Shown here: piece by piece, positions 15,984 to 24,410 of the stretch
Layout: each line of letters opens with the position of its first letter
Position numbering within the stretch: the first letter of the stretch is position 1
Assembly: GCA_023461035.1 (NCBI GenBank)
Contig: JAEWOD010000007.1
Coordinates: 11,081 to 75,080 of the forward strand
Length of the DNA: 64,000 nucleotides
Direction: 5' to 3'
Source: Bacteroidota bacterium
Lineage (GTDB): Bacteria; Bacteroidota; Bacteroidia; Flavobacteriales; Weeksellaceae
Notes under the pieces: model-generated
The model's database searches: none
Seen by the model: the letters and a program-made list of their open reading frames with translations, nothing else
Told to the model about the DNA's origin: nothing
Translations under genes and position numbers: made by a program

Positions 15984-18746
15984 ATGAGCATATATCAAGA
16001 TTATTTAAACGAAATTGAAGAAAGAAAAGGTCAGGGATTGCACCCAAAACCCATAGACGGAGCAGATCTTCTGACAGAAATTCTCGACCAGATCAAAGAT
16101 ACAAATAGTCCGCACAGAGCTGATTCAGTTCAGTTTTTTATTTACAATACATTGCCTGGAACAACTCCCGCGGCAGGTGTAAAGGCTGAATTCCTGAAAG
16201 AAATCATTTTGGGTCATGAAGTTGTGCCCGAAATAACTTCAGATTTTGCTTTTGAATTATTGTCACACATGAAAGGCGGACCTTCCATCAAAGTATTGTT
16301 GGATTTGGCCTTGGGTGAAGATGAGTCCATTGCCCGGCAGGCAGCAACCGTACTGAAAACCCAGGTTTTTCTGTATGATGCAGATACCAATCGTTTGAAA
16401 GAAGCATACAATAGTGGAAACGCAATTGCAAAAGATATTTTGGAAAGCTATGCAAAAGCGGAGTTTTTCACCCAATTACCGGAAGTTCCGGCAGAAATTA
16501 AAGTTGTAAGTTTTATCGCAGCGGAGGGAGATATTTCCACCGACTTATTGTCTCCGGGAAATCAGGCGCATTCGCGTTCAGACCGTGAACTACATGGCAA
16601 ATGTATGATTACGCCGGAAGCACAGCAACAAATCGAAGAAATGAAATTGGCTCATCCCGATGCCAGCGTGATGCTGATAGCTGAAAAAGGCACGATGGGC
16701 GTAGGTTCTTCCCGTATGTCAGGTGTAAATAACGTCGCGCTCTGGACGGGAAAACAAGCAAGTCCTTATGTTCCCTTTGTAAATATAGCACCGATTGTGG
16801 GTGGAACAAATGGAATTTCGCCGATTTTCCTTACTACCGTCGATGTAACCGGAGGAATCGGTTTGGATTTGAAAAACTGGGTTAAGAAAACCGATGCAAA
16901 CGGAGAAGTTGTCCGCAACGAAAAAGACGAACCCATTTTGGAACAGGTTTATTCGGTTGAAACAGGAACGGTTCTGACAATCAATACCCAAACCAAAAAA
17001 TTATACAAAGGCGATCAAGAATTGATAGATATTTCAAAAGCACTTACACCGCAAAAAATGGAATTTATCCGTGCAGGAGGTTCTTATGCGATCGTTTTTG
17101 GAAAAAAAATCCAAACATTTGCTGCAGAGACTTTGGGAGTTCAAGCTCCAACCGTATTTGCTCCTTCCAAAGAAATTTCGATAGAAGGACAGGGATTGAC
17201 TGCCGTTGAAAAAATATTTAATAAAAATGCCGTGGGCACAACTCCGGGCAAAGTTTTACACGCCGGATCTGACGTGCGCGTAAAAGTGAACATAGTAGGA
17301 TCACAGGATACAACCGGATTGATGACCGCTCAGGAATTGGAAGCAATGGCGGCTACGGTTATTGCCCCAACTGTTGACGGAGCTTACCAATCGGGCTGTC
17401 ACACAGCATCGGTTTGGGATAAAAAGGCGCAGGCCAATATCCCGAAACTGATGAAATTTATGAACGATTTCGGATTGATTACCGCTCGTGACCCGAAAGG
17501 CGAATACCATTCCATGACCGATGTTATCCATAAAGTTCTGAATGATATTACCATTGACGAATGGGCAATCATCATAGGAGGAGATTCACATACACGTATG
17601 TCAAAAGGTGTGGCCTTTGGAGCGGACTCAGGAACGGTTGCTTTGGCTTTGGCCACAGGAGAGGCTTCTATGCCTATTCCGGAATCGGTAAAAGTAACTT
17701 TCAAAGGTAAAATGAAAGAATACATGGATTTCCGCGATGTGGTGCATGCTACACAATTGCAGATGTTGCAACAGTTTGGTGGGGAAAATGTATTCCAAGG
17801 AAGAATCATTGAAGTACACATCGGAACACTTTTGGCAGACCAAGCCTTCACATTTACCGACTGGACAGCTGAGATGAAAGCAAAGGCCTCTATCTGTATT
17901 TCGCAGGATGATACATTAATTCAATCTTTGGAAATTGCAAAATCCCGTATCCAAATTATGATTGATAAAGGAATGGACAACCACAATAAAGTTCTTCAGG
18001 GATTAATCAACAAAGCAAATAAACGCATTTCCGAAATTCAATCAGGTGAAAAACCGGCTTTGACTCCGGATGCCAATGCTAAATATTATGCAGAAGTTGT
18101 GGTTGATTTAGATTTAATCGACGAACCGATGATTGCCGATCCCGATGTTAACAACGAAGATGTTTCCAAACGTTATACACATGATACCATCAGAGATTTG
18201 ACGTATTACGGAGGCGATAAAAAAGTAGATTTAGGATTTGTAGGATCCTGTATGGTGCACAAAGACGATTTAAAAATCGTGTCGCAAATGCTTAAAAACA
18301 TCGAGAAACAAACAGGGAAAGTAGAATTTAAAGCACCTTTGGTTGTGGCGGCACCGACTTATAATATTATTGACGAACTGAAAGCAGAAGGCGATTGGGA
18401 GTTTTTGCAGAAATATTCAGGTTTTGAGTTCAGTGATTTATTACCAAAAAGTTCTGCACGTACGGAATACGAAAACATTATGTATCTGGAGCGTCCGGGC
18501 TGTAACCTATGTATGGGAAATCAGGAAAAAGCGGCAAAAGGAGATACCGTTATGGCTACCTCTACTCGCCTTTTCCAAGGTCGTGTCGTAGAAGATTCAG
18601 AACGTAAAAAAGGAGAATCACTATTAGCTTCCACTCCTGTTGTTGTCCTTTCGGCTATTTTGGGGAGAATTCCGAGTATCGACGAATACAAATCTGCAGT
18701 TGATGGCATCAACCTGACAAAATTTACACCCATTTCGATGAATTAA
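15984..18746 (+). CDS. acnB: Aconitate hydratase B / 2-methylisocitrate dehydratase
   Basis: 920-residue AcnB-type enzyme, interconverting citrate and isocitrate through cis-aconitate and often able to act on 2-methylisocitrate. The N-terminal HEAT-like domain (residues 1-160) and the swivel domain at the front are the AcnB order, unlike AcnA. [4Fe-4S] ligands are visible in YQSGCHTASVWDK and RPGCNLCMGNQE. Active-site motifs include GGDSHTRMSKGVAFGADSG and KGTMGVGSSRMSGVNN. Intact. Followed by a strong terminator, so transcribed apart from the second aconitase downstream. Confidence 0.96.
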   Translation: MSIYQDYLNEIEERKGQGLHPKPIDGADLLTEILDQIKDTNSPHRADSVQFFIYNTLPGTTPAAGVKAEFLKEIILGHEVVPEITSDFAFELLSHMKGGPSIKVLLDLALGEDESIARQAATVLKTQVFLYDADTNRLKEAYNSGNAIAKDILESYAKAEFFTQLPEVPAEIKVVSFIAAEGDISTDLLSPGNQAHSRSDRELHGKCMITPEAQQQIEEMKLAHPDASVMLIAEKGTMGVGSSRMSGVNNVALWTGKQASPYVPFVNIAPIVGGTNGISPIFLTTVDVTGGIGLDLKNWVKKTDANGEVVRNEKDEPILEQVYSVETGTVLTINTQTKKLYKGDQELIDISKALTPQKMEFIRAGGSYAIVFGKKIQTFAAETLGVQAPTVFAPSKEISIEGQGLTAVEKIFNKNAVGTTPGKVLHAGSDVRVKVNIVGSQDTTGLMTAQELEAMAATVIAPTVDGAYQSGCHTASVWDKKAQANIPKLMKFMNDFGLITARDPKGEYHSMTDVIHKVLNDITIDEWAIIIGGDSHTRMSKGVAFGADSGTVALALATGEASMPIPESVKVTFKGKMKEYMDFRDVVHATQLQMLQQFGGENVFQGRIIEVHIGTLLADQAFTFTDWTAEMKAKASICISQDDTLIQSLEIAKSRIQIMIDKGMDNHNKVLQGLINKANKRISEIQSGEKPALTPDANAKYYAEVVVDLDLIDEPMIADPDVNNEDVSKRYTHDTIRDLTYYGGDKKVDLGFVGSCMVHKDDLKIVSQMLKNIEKQTGKVEFKAPLVVAAPTYNIIDELKAEGDWEFLQKYSGFEFSDLLPKSSARTEYENIMYLERPGCNLCMGNQEKAAKGDTVMATSTRLFQGRVVEDSERKKGESLLASTPVVVLSAILGRIPSIDEYKSAVDGINLTKFTPISMN

Positions 18747-18773
18747 AATTCGATAAATCTCAATGTCAAACAG

Positions 18774-18804
18774 AGACCATTCTTTAAAGGAATGGTCTTT
18801 TTTT
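18774..18804 (+). terminator. Intrinsic terminator of acnB
   Basis: GACCATTC/GAATGGTC stem around TTTAAAG followed by seven T (18798-18804). Confidence 0.85.
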
Positions 18805-19016
18805 GTACAATTCATAGTCTATGACAAATAGAATTAGAATTCTATTTTCTTAGTTTAACTATCAGAATCTTTAGGTTGTCCAATTCATTTTCCTACACTA
18901 TTGAGTAGAATCGTTTTAAATAAGCAACTTAACAATTCTATAAGAACTCATTTTTCGGAAAATGAGTAAATTGTAGCTTGAATTTTTCACAACATTAAAG
19001 AATAAAATACACAAAT

Positions 19017-21287
19017 ATGGCATTTGATATAGAAATGATTAAGGAAGTCTATGGCTACATGAAAGAAAGAGTAGATGCAGCCCGAAATGTAGTAGGACGT
19101 CCTTTGACTTATTCAGAAAAAATACTCTATGCGCACCTTTTTGAGGGTATGGCTACGGAAGCATATAAAAGAGGCGAATCCTATGTGGATTTTGCTCCCG
19201 ACCGTGTGGCGATGCAGGATGCGACGGCTCAAATGGCGCTGTTACAGTTTATGCAAGCCGGAAAAGTGAAAACAGCAGTTCCTTCCACTGTTCACTGTGA
19301 CCACCTGATTCAGGCAAAAGTGGGTGCAAAAATAGACTTACAAGATGCAATCAATAAATCTTCCGAGGTATTTAACTTTCTGGAATCGGTTTCCAACAAA
19401 TACGGAATCGGGTTCTGGAAACCGGGAGCGGGAATCATCCATCAAGTTGTTTTGGAAAACTATGCTTTTCCGGGTGGAATGATGATCGGGACCGACTCTC
19501 ATACACCCAACGCAGGCGGATTGGGAATGGTGGCCATCGGTGTCGGTGGAGCTGATGCAGTTGACGTGATGGCCGGAATGGCTTGGGAATTGAAAATGCC
19601 AAAATTAATCGGAGTTAAATTAACCGGAAAATTAAGCGGTTGGGCTTCGCCAAAAGATGTGATTCTGGAAGTAGCCGGAATTCTGACCGTAAAGGGAGGG
19701 ACAGGAGCTATCGTAGAATATTTCGGAGAAGGCGCCGAAAATCTTTCTGCAACCGGAAAAGGAACCATTTGCAACATGGGTGCGGAAATCGGAGCAACGA
19801 CTTCTATTTTTGCTTATGATGATGCCTCAGAGCGTTACCTGAGAGCAACTGACCGTAGCGATGTGGCAGATGCAGCCAATGAATTACGTGCTTATTTACG
19901 TTCAGATGATGAAGTGTATGCGCATCCTGAAAATTATTATGACCAATTAATTGAAATCGATTTAGATCAATTGGAACCAAGATTAAACGGACCTTTTACG
20001 CCCGATTTGATGACGCCTGTTTCCAAAATGAAAGAAGTTGCCGGAAACAACGACTGGCCTTTGACCGTAGAATGGGGATTGATCGGTTCTTGTACCAATT
20101 CATCTTACGAAGACCTTTCAAGAGCGGCTTCCATCGCAAAACAAGCTGTGGACAAAGGTTTGGAAACCAAAGCAAGCTTCGGGATCAATCCGGGTTCGGA
20201 ACAAGTAAGATTTACAGCTGACCGTGACGGAATTTTGAAACCGTTTAACGATTTGGATGCGGTAATTTTTACCAATGCCTGTGGGCCATGTATTGGCCAG
20301 TGGGACAGAGAAGGAGCCGATAAAGAAGAGAAAAATACGATAGTTCATTCTTTCAACCGAAACTTTAAAAAACGAGCAGACGGAAATCCGAATACTTATG
20401 CCTTTGTAACTTCACCGGAAATGGTGGCTGCGATTGCCATTGCCGGCCGCCTGGATTTCAATCCCATGACAGATACGCTGACCAATAAAAACGGAGAACA
20501 GATAAAGCTGGATCCGCCGGTTGGAGAGGAATTGCCGGCAAAAGGATTTGATGCGGAAGATCCGGGTTATCAGGCTCCGGTAGAGGACGGTTCGAAAGTT
20601 GAAGTTATCGTCAAACCGGATTCGGAACGACTACAACTATTGGAAAGTTTCCCTGCCTGGAACGGACAAAACATCATGGGTGCTAAATTGCTCATCAAAG
20701 CTTTCGGTAAATGTACGACCGACCATATTTCCATGGCCGGTCCTTGGTTGCGTTTCCGTGGTCATCTGGACAATATTTCAAACAATACACTAACCGGAGC
20801 GGTAAATGAATTCAATCAGGAAACCAATAAAGTAAAAAATACATTGACCGGCGAATACGGTGCAGTGCCGGATGTGGCACGTGCTTACAAAGCGGCAGGC
20901 GTTCCGACCATTGTCGTGGGTGACGAAAACTACGGTGAAGGTTCTTCCCGTGAGCACGCAGCGATGCAACCCAGACATTTGGGTGTGGTAGCGGTTTTGG
21001 TGCGTTCATTTGCGCGTATCCACGAAACCAATTTGAAAAAACAGGGAATGCTGGGATTGACTTTTGCGGATAAAGCAGACTATGATAAGATTCAGGAAGA
21101 TGATACCATTAATTTTGTTGATTTAACCGAATTTGCACCGGGCAAACCATTGACGTTGGAATTTGTTCATGCAGATGGTTCCAAAGATTTGATTAAAGCC
21201 AATCATACATATAATGCAGCTCAGATTGAATGGTTCAAAGCCGGTTCCGCATTGAACCTGATAAAAAAACAACAAGCGCAGAATTAA
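19017..21287 (+). CDS. acn: Aconitate hydratase, mitochondrial-type family
   Basis: 756 residues of the mitochondrial-type aconitase family: YAHLFEG, DRVAMQDATAQMALLQFM, PSTVHCDHLIQAK, GTDSHTPNAGGLGMVAIGVGGADAVD, and the Fe-S ligands in IGSCTNSSYED and NACGPCIGQWDR. The C-terminal swivel domain has GDENYGEGSSREHAAMQPR with the active-site Ser/Arg. It performs the same TCA step as AcnB upstream. The families differ in domain order, so this is not a recent duplicate. The 270-bp gap to acnB shows no exact TAnnTTTG box. Confidence 0.95.
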   Translation: MAFDIEMIKEVYGYMKERVDAARNVVGRPLTYSEKILYAHLFEGMATEAYKRGESYVDFAPDRVAMQDATAQMALLQFMQAGKVKTAVPSTVHCDHLIQAKVGAKIDLQDAINKSSEVFNFLESVSNKYGIGFWKPGAGIIHQVVLENYAFPGGMMIGTDSHTPNAGGLGMVAIGVGGADAVDVMAGMAWELKMPKLIGVKLTGKLSGWASPKDVILEVAGILTVKGGTGAIVEYFGEGAENLSATGKGTICNMGAEIGATTSIFAYDDASERYLRATDRSDVADAANELRAYLRSDDEVYAHPENYYDQLIEIDLDQLEPRLNGPFTPDLMTPVSKMKEVAGNNDWPLTVEWGLIGSCTNSSYEDLSRAASIAKQAVDKGLETKASFGINPGSEQVRFTADRDGILKPFNDLDAVIFTNACGPCIGQWDREGADKEEKNTIVHSFNRNFKKRADGNPNTYAFVTSPEMVAAIAIAGRLDFNPMTDTLTNKNGEQIKLDPPVGEELPAKGFDAEDPGYQAPVEDGSKVEVIVKPDSERLQLLESFPAWNGQNIMGAKLLIKAFGKCTTDHISMAGPWLRFRGHLDNISNNTLTGAVNEFNQETNKVKNTLTGEYGAVPDVARAYKAAGVPTIVVGDENYGEGSSREHAAMQPRHLGVVAVLVRSFARIHETNLKKQGMLGLTFADKADYDKIQEDDTINFVDLTEFAPGKPLTLEFVHADGSKDLIKANHTYNAAQIEWFKAGSALNLIKKQQAQN

Positions 21288-21310
21288 AATTTATTCTTGA
21301 ATAAAATCCA

Positions 21311-21341
21311 AATCCCGTTCAGAAATGAGCGGGATTTTTTT
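21311..21341 (+). terminator. Intrinsic terminator of the second aconitase gene
   Basis: AATCCCG/CGGGATT stem (21311-21317 and 21330-21336) followed by a T-run. Confidence 0.8.
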
Positions 21342-21353
21342 GATCTAAGAGAC

Positions 21354-21373
21354 CAATCGCGCGGATTTTAATC
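21354..21373 (+). repeat. Degenerate REP-like sequence, left edge of the accessory island
   Basis: ATCGCGCGGATTTTAATC resembles half of the REP-like palindrome that flanks the transposase at 22436 (shared GCGCGGATTT). Confidence 0.4.
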
Positions 21374-21442
21374 TCTGAGATATGAGTCGAGATATCTGAA
21401 AAGATGCTTGTTTTTTTAATTTAGATTTTGTTTTATGAATTG

Positions 21443-21450
21443 TATATTTG
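21443..21450 (+). promoter_or_regulatory. -7 promoter element of the exported gene at 21481
   Basis: TATATTTG matches TAnnTTTG, 30 bases before the ATG at 21481. The in-frame TTG at 21448 lies inside it and is not the start. Confidence 0.5.
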
Positions 21451-21480
21451 GGGTTATGTGAAATTGTTAAAAATAAAATA

Positions 21481-22284
21481 ATGAAATCGATATTTCAGAT
21501 TATATTTTTTCTTATTTCTTCATTTACCTATTCTCAAATATATACTGAAAAAGAGTTGAGAGAAAATGGTGTAAAAGAAGTTTCAATTTTAGCCAATCAA
21601 TATGATAATGGAAAAATAACTAAAACGACAAATTGTAAAGATTTCATTAATTCATTTGGTAAATCAAATTTATTTATAAAATATAATCTTAATGGGAGTA
21701 TTGAATATCAATCAAAGACCCATTATATAGATGATGGTAAAACATCAATTGATACAATTAAAGAAAACAATCAAATTAAATATATAAATGTTTATCAAGA
21801 AGATATTAAGGAAAGCAGTTTTTCACATTTTCAGATAAAACCACCCCATGATACTATTATTTTTCAAAAATGGTTTCGAAATAAAGATGGAAAAGATAGT
21901 GTTCTTATAAATAAAAAGAACAATAAGAGTTTTGTCTTCATAAGAAATCATTATGATCAAAATGGAGAACTCACAAAAAAGGAAACTTTTTCGGAGAATG
22001 GAAAAATTCTCTCTTCAAAACAATATAAATATGAAATATTACAAAATTGCATAGTCCACTTTGATAATGATAATCAAATTAATCAAAAGATTTGCATCGA
22101 AAATAACATTGAAACAACATATTTTTTTAAAAACAATAGTGGTTTTTTGTATGGAATTAATTTACTTTCTGAAGTAGGTGGTAAAAAAGTCAAAATAAGA
22201 AACGATAAAAATTTGATATCGAATATTTCTTATTTTGATAAAACCGGTAATTTACAATCAGAAATTATATTTAATTATAGGTAA
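21481..22284 (+). CDS. Exported protein with MORN/YD-like motifs, unknown
   Basis: Signal peptide at residues 1-18 (MKSIFQIIFFLISSFTYS), then a beta-rich, strongly AT-biased sequence with scattered MORN/YD-like units: YNLNGSIEYQSKTHYIDDGK, YDQNGELTKKETFSENGKI and YFDKTGNLQSEIIF. Such repeats occur in cell-surface proteins and in YwqK-type antitoxins; no specific function can be read. It is part of the AT-rich island with the transposase and small paralogues, suggesting accessory or horizontally acquired DNA. Confidence 0.6.
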   Translation: MKSIFQIIFFLISSFTYSQIYTEKELRENGVKEVSILANQYDNGKITKTTNCKDFINSFGKSNLFIKYNLNGSIEYQSKTHYIDDGKTSIDTIKENNQIKYINVYQEDIKESSFSHFQIKPPHDTIIFQKWFRNKDGKDSVLINKKNNKSFVFIRNHYDQNGELTKKETFSENGKILSSKQYKYEILQNCIVHFDNDNQINQKICIENNIETTYFFKNNSGFLYGINLLSEVGGKKVKIRNDKNLISNISYFDKTGNLQSEIIFNYR

Positions 22285-22300
22285 AAATGCTTATAGAACC

Positions 22301-22330
22301 CGATAGCGCGGATTTGCAATCCGTGCCTCG
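22301..22330 (+). repeat. REP-like palindrome, left of the transposase
   Basis: Core at 22306-22326: GCGCGGATT, TGC, then AATCCGTGC, an imperfect palindrome. Its exact reverse complement is at 23026-23046, so the two copies bracket the transposase in inverted orientation. The CCCGAT flank is also shared with one mismatch. Confidence 0.75.
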
Positions 22331-22435
22331 CTTAAACCTCATTTTAAATTAATTATATAAATTTGGCGTATCATAAATATTTGTAAATCAAGTATTTGTT
22401 TTTTATTTTCAGTATATTAATTTTTATTTCAGAAA

Positions 22436-23002
22436 ATGTCGACAAAATACAAAGCAATAGAAATAGATAAGGCGTACTTTATGATCATAACCACTGTTGG
22501 TTGGGTAGATGTATTTACTCGTTATGCACAGAAAGAAGCTTTAATTTCTTCTTTGAGGTATTGTCAGAAGCATAAAGGGCTGGTACTATTTGCGTTTTGT
22601 ATTATGCCAAGTCATTTGCATTTATTTTGTAGGGCAGAAGGTTCAATGACTTTATCTGAAATAATGCGAGATTTCAAAAAATTCACCTCAAAAAGGATAA
22701 TAGAAATCATTCAAACTGAGCCAGAAAGCAGGAGAGAATGGATGTTAGACTATTTTAAAAAATCCTGTGAGCATTTAAAACGAAATCAAACTTTTAAAGT
22801 TTGGCAAGATGGTTACCATGCAGAAGAAATTTATTCTAACAAATGGATAAGGGAAAAAATCAAGTACATCCATCAAAATCCTGTTAAAGAAAAAATAGTT
22901 ACAGAACCAGAGCATTATTATTATAGTTCTGCAAGAAATTATGCGGGGTTGGAAGCACCTCTTGAAGTCGAAATAGTTTTCTACGGTTGGGAGAATTGTT
23001 AA
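22436..23002 (+). CDS. REP-associated tyrosine transposase (RAYT, Y1/HUH family)
   Basis: 188-residue single-strand transposase of the IS200-like Y1 superfamily. The HUH metal motif is seen as MPSHLHLF, and the candidate catalytic Tyr lies in the helix HQNPVKEKIVTEPEHYYYSSARNY. Also typical are FMIITTVGWVDVF at the N-terminus and KVWQDGYHAEEIYSNKWIREKIKYIHQNPV. RAYTs are usually single-copy, act on REP palindromes and do not form classical insertion sequences. The flanking inverted palindromes at 22301-22330 and 23025-23070 fit this. The gene looks intact. Confidence 0.9.
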   Translation: MSTKYKAIEIDKAYFMIITTVGWVDVFTRYAQKEALISSLRYCQKHKGLVLFAFCIMPSHLHLFCRAEGSMTLSEIMRDFKKFTSKRIIEIIQTEPESRREWMLDYFKKSCEHLKRNQTFKVWQDGYHAEEIYSNKWIREKIKYIHQNPVKEKIVTEPEHYYYSSARNYAGLEAPLEVEIVFYGWENC

Positions 23003-23024
23003 AAGATTGTATATTTTTTAACTG

Positions 23025-23070
23025 TGCACGGATTGCAAATCCGCGCGATCGGGTTGCAAATCCGCGATCA
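23025..23070 (-). repeat. Two REP-like copies, right of the transposase
   Basis: The first (23026-23046) is the exact reverse complement of the left core. It is followed head to tail by a shorter copy at 23050-23069 (GGTTGCAAATCCGCGATC). A small GTACAA-G-TTGTAC palindrome follows at 23075-23087. Confidence 0.7.
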
Positions 23071-23142
23071 GGTGGTACAAGTTGTACAATAATTATGTCA
23101 CCTATAGGTAATTTAATTAGTTTTTATCCAAATTTATAAATT

Positions 23143-23496
23143 ATGAATAGTCAATTATTAGGACAATACAATGTTAAATTTATAAAAGAATCACTTTACG
23201 GTAAATTTTATCCCGCTTGTATTGGTGGTGGTTTAGCTAACTTTTTAGATGATTTTACAAATGTGTCAAGTATCGAAGACGGCTTGCAAAAGATTGATTT
23301 ATTTTTAAATAATGGAAATGTTGAAGTAACAGATGATGAAGACACTATAAGTACTGATTCATATTATGCTATTATTGACAATAATAATGTGGATATTTTT
23401 TCGACTTATACCAATCCTCCTATAAGTTATCAAACAATACCAAATCAAGACTTTAGAGATATATTGAAAATGTGGTTAGACTTCATGAGAAGCTAA
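23143..23496 (+). CDS. Small cytosolic protein, first of three tandem paralogues (immunity-like)
   Basis: 117 residues, no signal peptide, acidic. Pattern: YNVKFIKES near the start, a central helix with FLDDF and GLQKIDLFL, an acidic DDEDTIST strand, a YYAII strand, and a C-terminal P-N-Q-DFRDILKMWLDFM helix. The two genes downstream share this layout (Y-x-(V/L)-x-F start, D-(F/L)-K/R-x-(I/L) ... W end). Tandem arrays of such small, diverged proteins are typical of immunity genes kept against polymorphic or contact-dependent toxins, but no toxin is adjacent. Function is inference only. Confidence 0.6.
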   Translation: MNSQLLGQYNVKFIKESLYGKFYPACIGGGLANFLDDFTNVSSIEDGLQKIDLFLNNGNVEVTDDEDTISTDSYYAIIDNNNVDIFSTYTNPPISYQTIPNQDFRDILKMWLDFMRS

Positions 23497-23508
23497 AATT
23501 TAATAATA

Positions 23509-23865
23509 ATGAGCGAAATACAAGAACAATATAAATTAAATTTTATAAAAATTAACTATGAGGGCAATAAAGTCTATCATCGTTGTAATATGACCCAAAC
23601 AAATCAAGAATCACTTGCTTTAAGCGATCTTCTGAATTATCTTGGAAAGTATCCAGAGGGTCTGATGGATGAAATAGAGAGTGCTCAAAGTGGACAAGAC
23701 TTTGATGAGATATATTCATTTGATACGGCTCCAGGTGATTTTGGTTTAAAAATCATACCCCCAAATGCAATTATTGAACAAATGGGATATTCCTATACAA
23801 TTTCTTTAATTGATTTGAAAGAATTATTAGAAGAATGGAGGTTATTTGGCGCAATAGAAAATTGA
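23509..23865 (+). CDS. Small cytosolic protein, second tandem paralogue (immunity-like)
   Basis: 118 residues, 12 bp after the first paralogue. Shares YKLNFIKI near the start, a helix-rich middle (LALSDLLNYLGKYPEGL), an acidic segment, a Pro-containing turn and the closing helix ISLIDLKELLEEWRLF. Overall identity to its neighbours is low, suggesting old duplication and fast divergence, or assembly from related genes. No membrane segment. Confidence 0.6.
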   Translation: MSEIQEQYKLNFIKINYEGNKVYHRCNMTQTNQESLALSDLLNYLGKYPEGLMDEIESAQSGQDFDEIYSFDTAPGDFGLKIIPPNAIIEQMGYSYTISLIDLKELLEEWRLFGAIEN

Positions 23866-23866
23866 T

Positions 23867-24238
23867 ATGGAAAGTAGTCTGGATATGAGAATATTAGATG
23901 AATATAAAGTGAAATTTGGTATCCAAAATGTTTTTGGGGAACAAAGCAAAATGATTTATACAAACAATGGTTTGATATCAACTTTTTTATACCAACATTC
24001 TTTAATTGAGATAAATCAATTACTAGATGTTTTTACAAAGCTTTTGACGGGTGAAGTTACTTTTTTGGAAAGCCCTACCCAAAGTCTATTATTGTGTATA
24101 GCTAATCCTACAGAAACTATGTTTTATGATGATGGAGATGCTTGGTATAACAATCCAAATGCAACTCCGGATTATGTGCTACCCACTTCTGATTTCAAAG
24201 TAATAGTTGAAGCTTGGAGGGATTATTTAGCGCAATGA
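23867..24238 (+). CDS. Small cytosolic protein, third tandem paralogue (immunity-like)
   Basis: 123 residues beginning one base after the second paralogue's stop, so clearly one operon. Shared layout: LDEYKVKFGI, ISTFLYQHSLIEINQLLDVFTKLL, an acidic DDGDAW turn, then LPTSDFKVIVEAWRDYL at the end. An alternative start at 23885 (MRILDEY) would align better with the other two. Followed by another REP-like fragment at 24244-24280. Confidence 0.6.
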   Translation: MESSLDMRILDEYKVKFGIQNVFGEQSKMIYTNNGLISTFLYQHSLIEINQLLDVFTKLLTGEVTFLESPTQSLLLCIANPTETMFYDDGDAWYNNPNATPDYVLPTSDFKVIVEAWRDYLAQ

Positions 24239-24243
24239 AAAAG

Positions 24244-24280
24244 CCCGATAGCGGATTTACTCCCGAAGCGTCGGGACGTG
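24244..24280 (+). repeat. REP-like fragment with hairpin, right edge of the island
   Basis: CCCGATAGCGGATTT repeats the start of the REP-like unit with two bases missing. It is followed by TCCCGA-AGCG-TCGGGA (24261-24276), a hairpin that could end the paralogue operon. Confidence 0.5.
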
Positions 24281-24410
24281 CCGAATTACATGCTGAATTA
24301 ACTTATAATCAAATATTTATATTGTAAATATTTGCGATTGAGTTGTTAACGTTTTGTAAATGCTTAAATTTAGCACGGAATTTGGCATAGCTATATCAAA
24401 TCTTTAAATT

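Noticed and set aside
17399..17851. 150-codon minus-strand open frame inside acnB
   Set aside because: Antisense shadow of conserved aconitase sequence; composition mirrors the plus-strand gene.
22301..23070. REP-like palindromes as a CRISPR array
   Set aside because: Copies are inverted, irregularly spaced and lack unique uniform spacers; no cas genes nearby.
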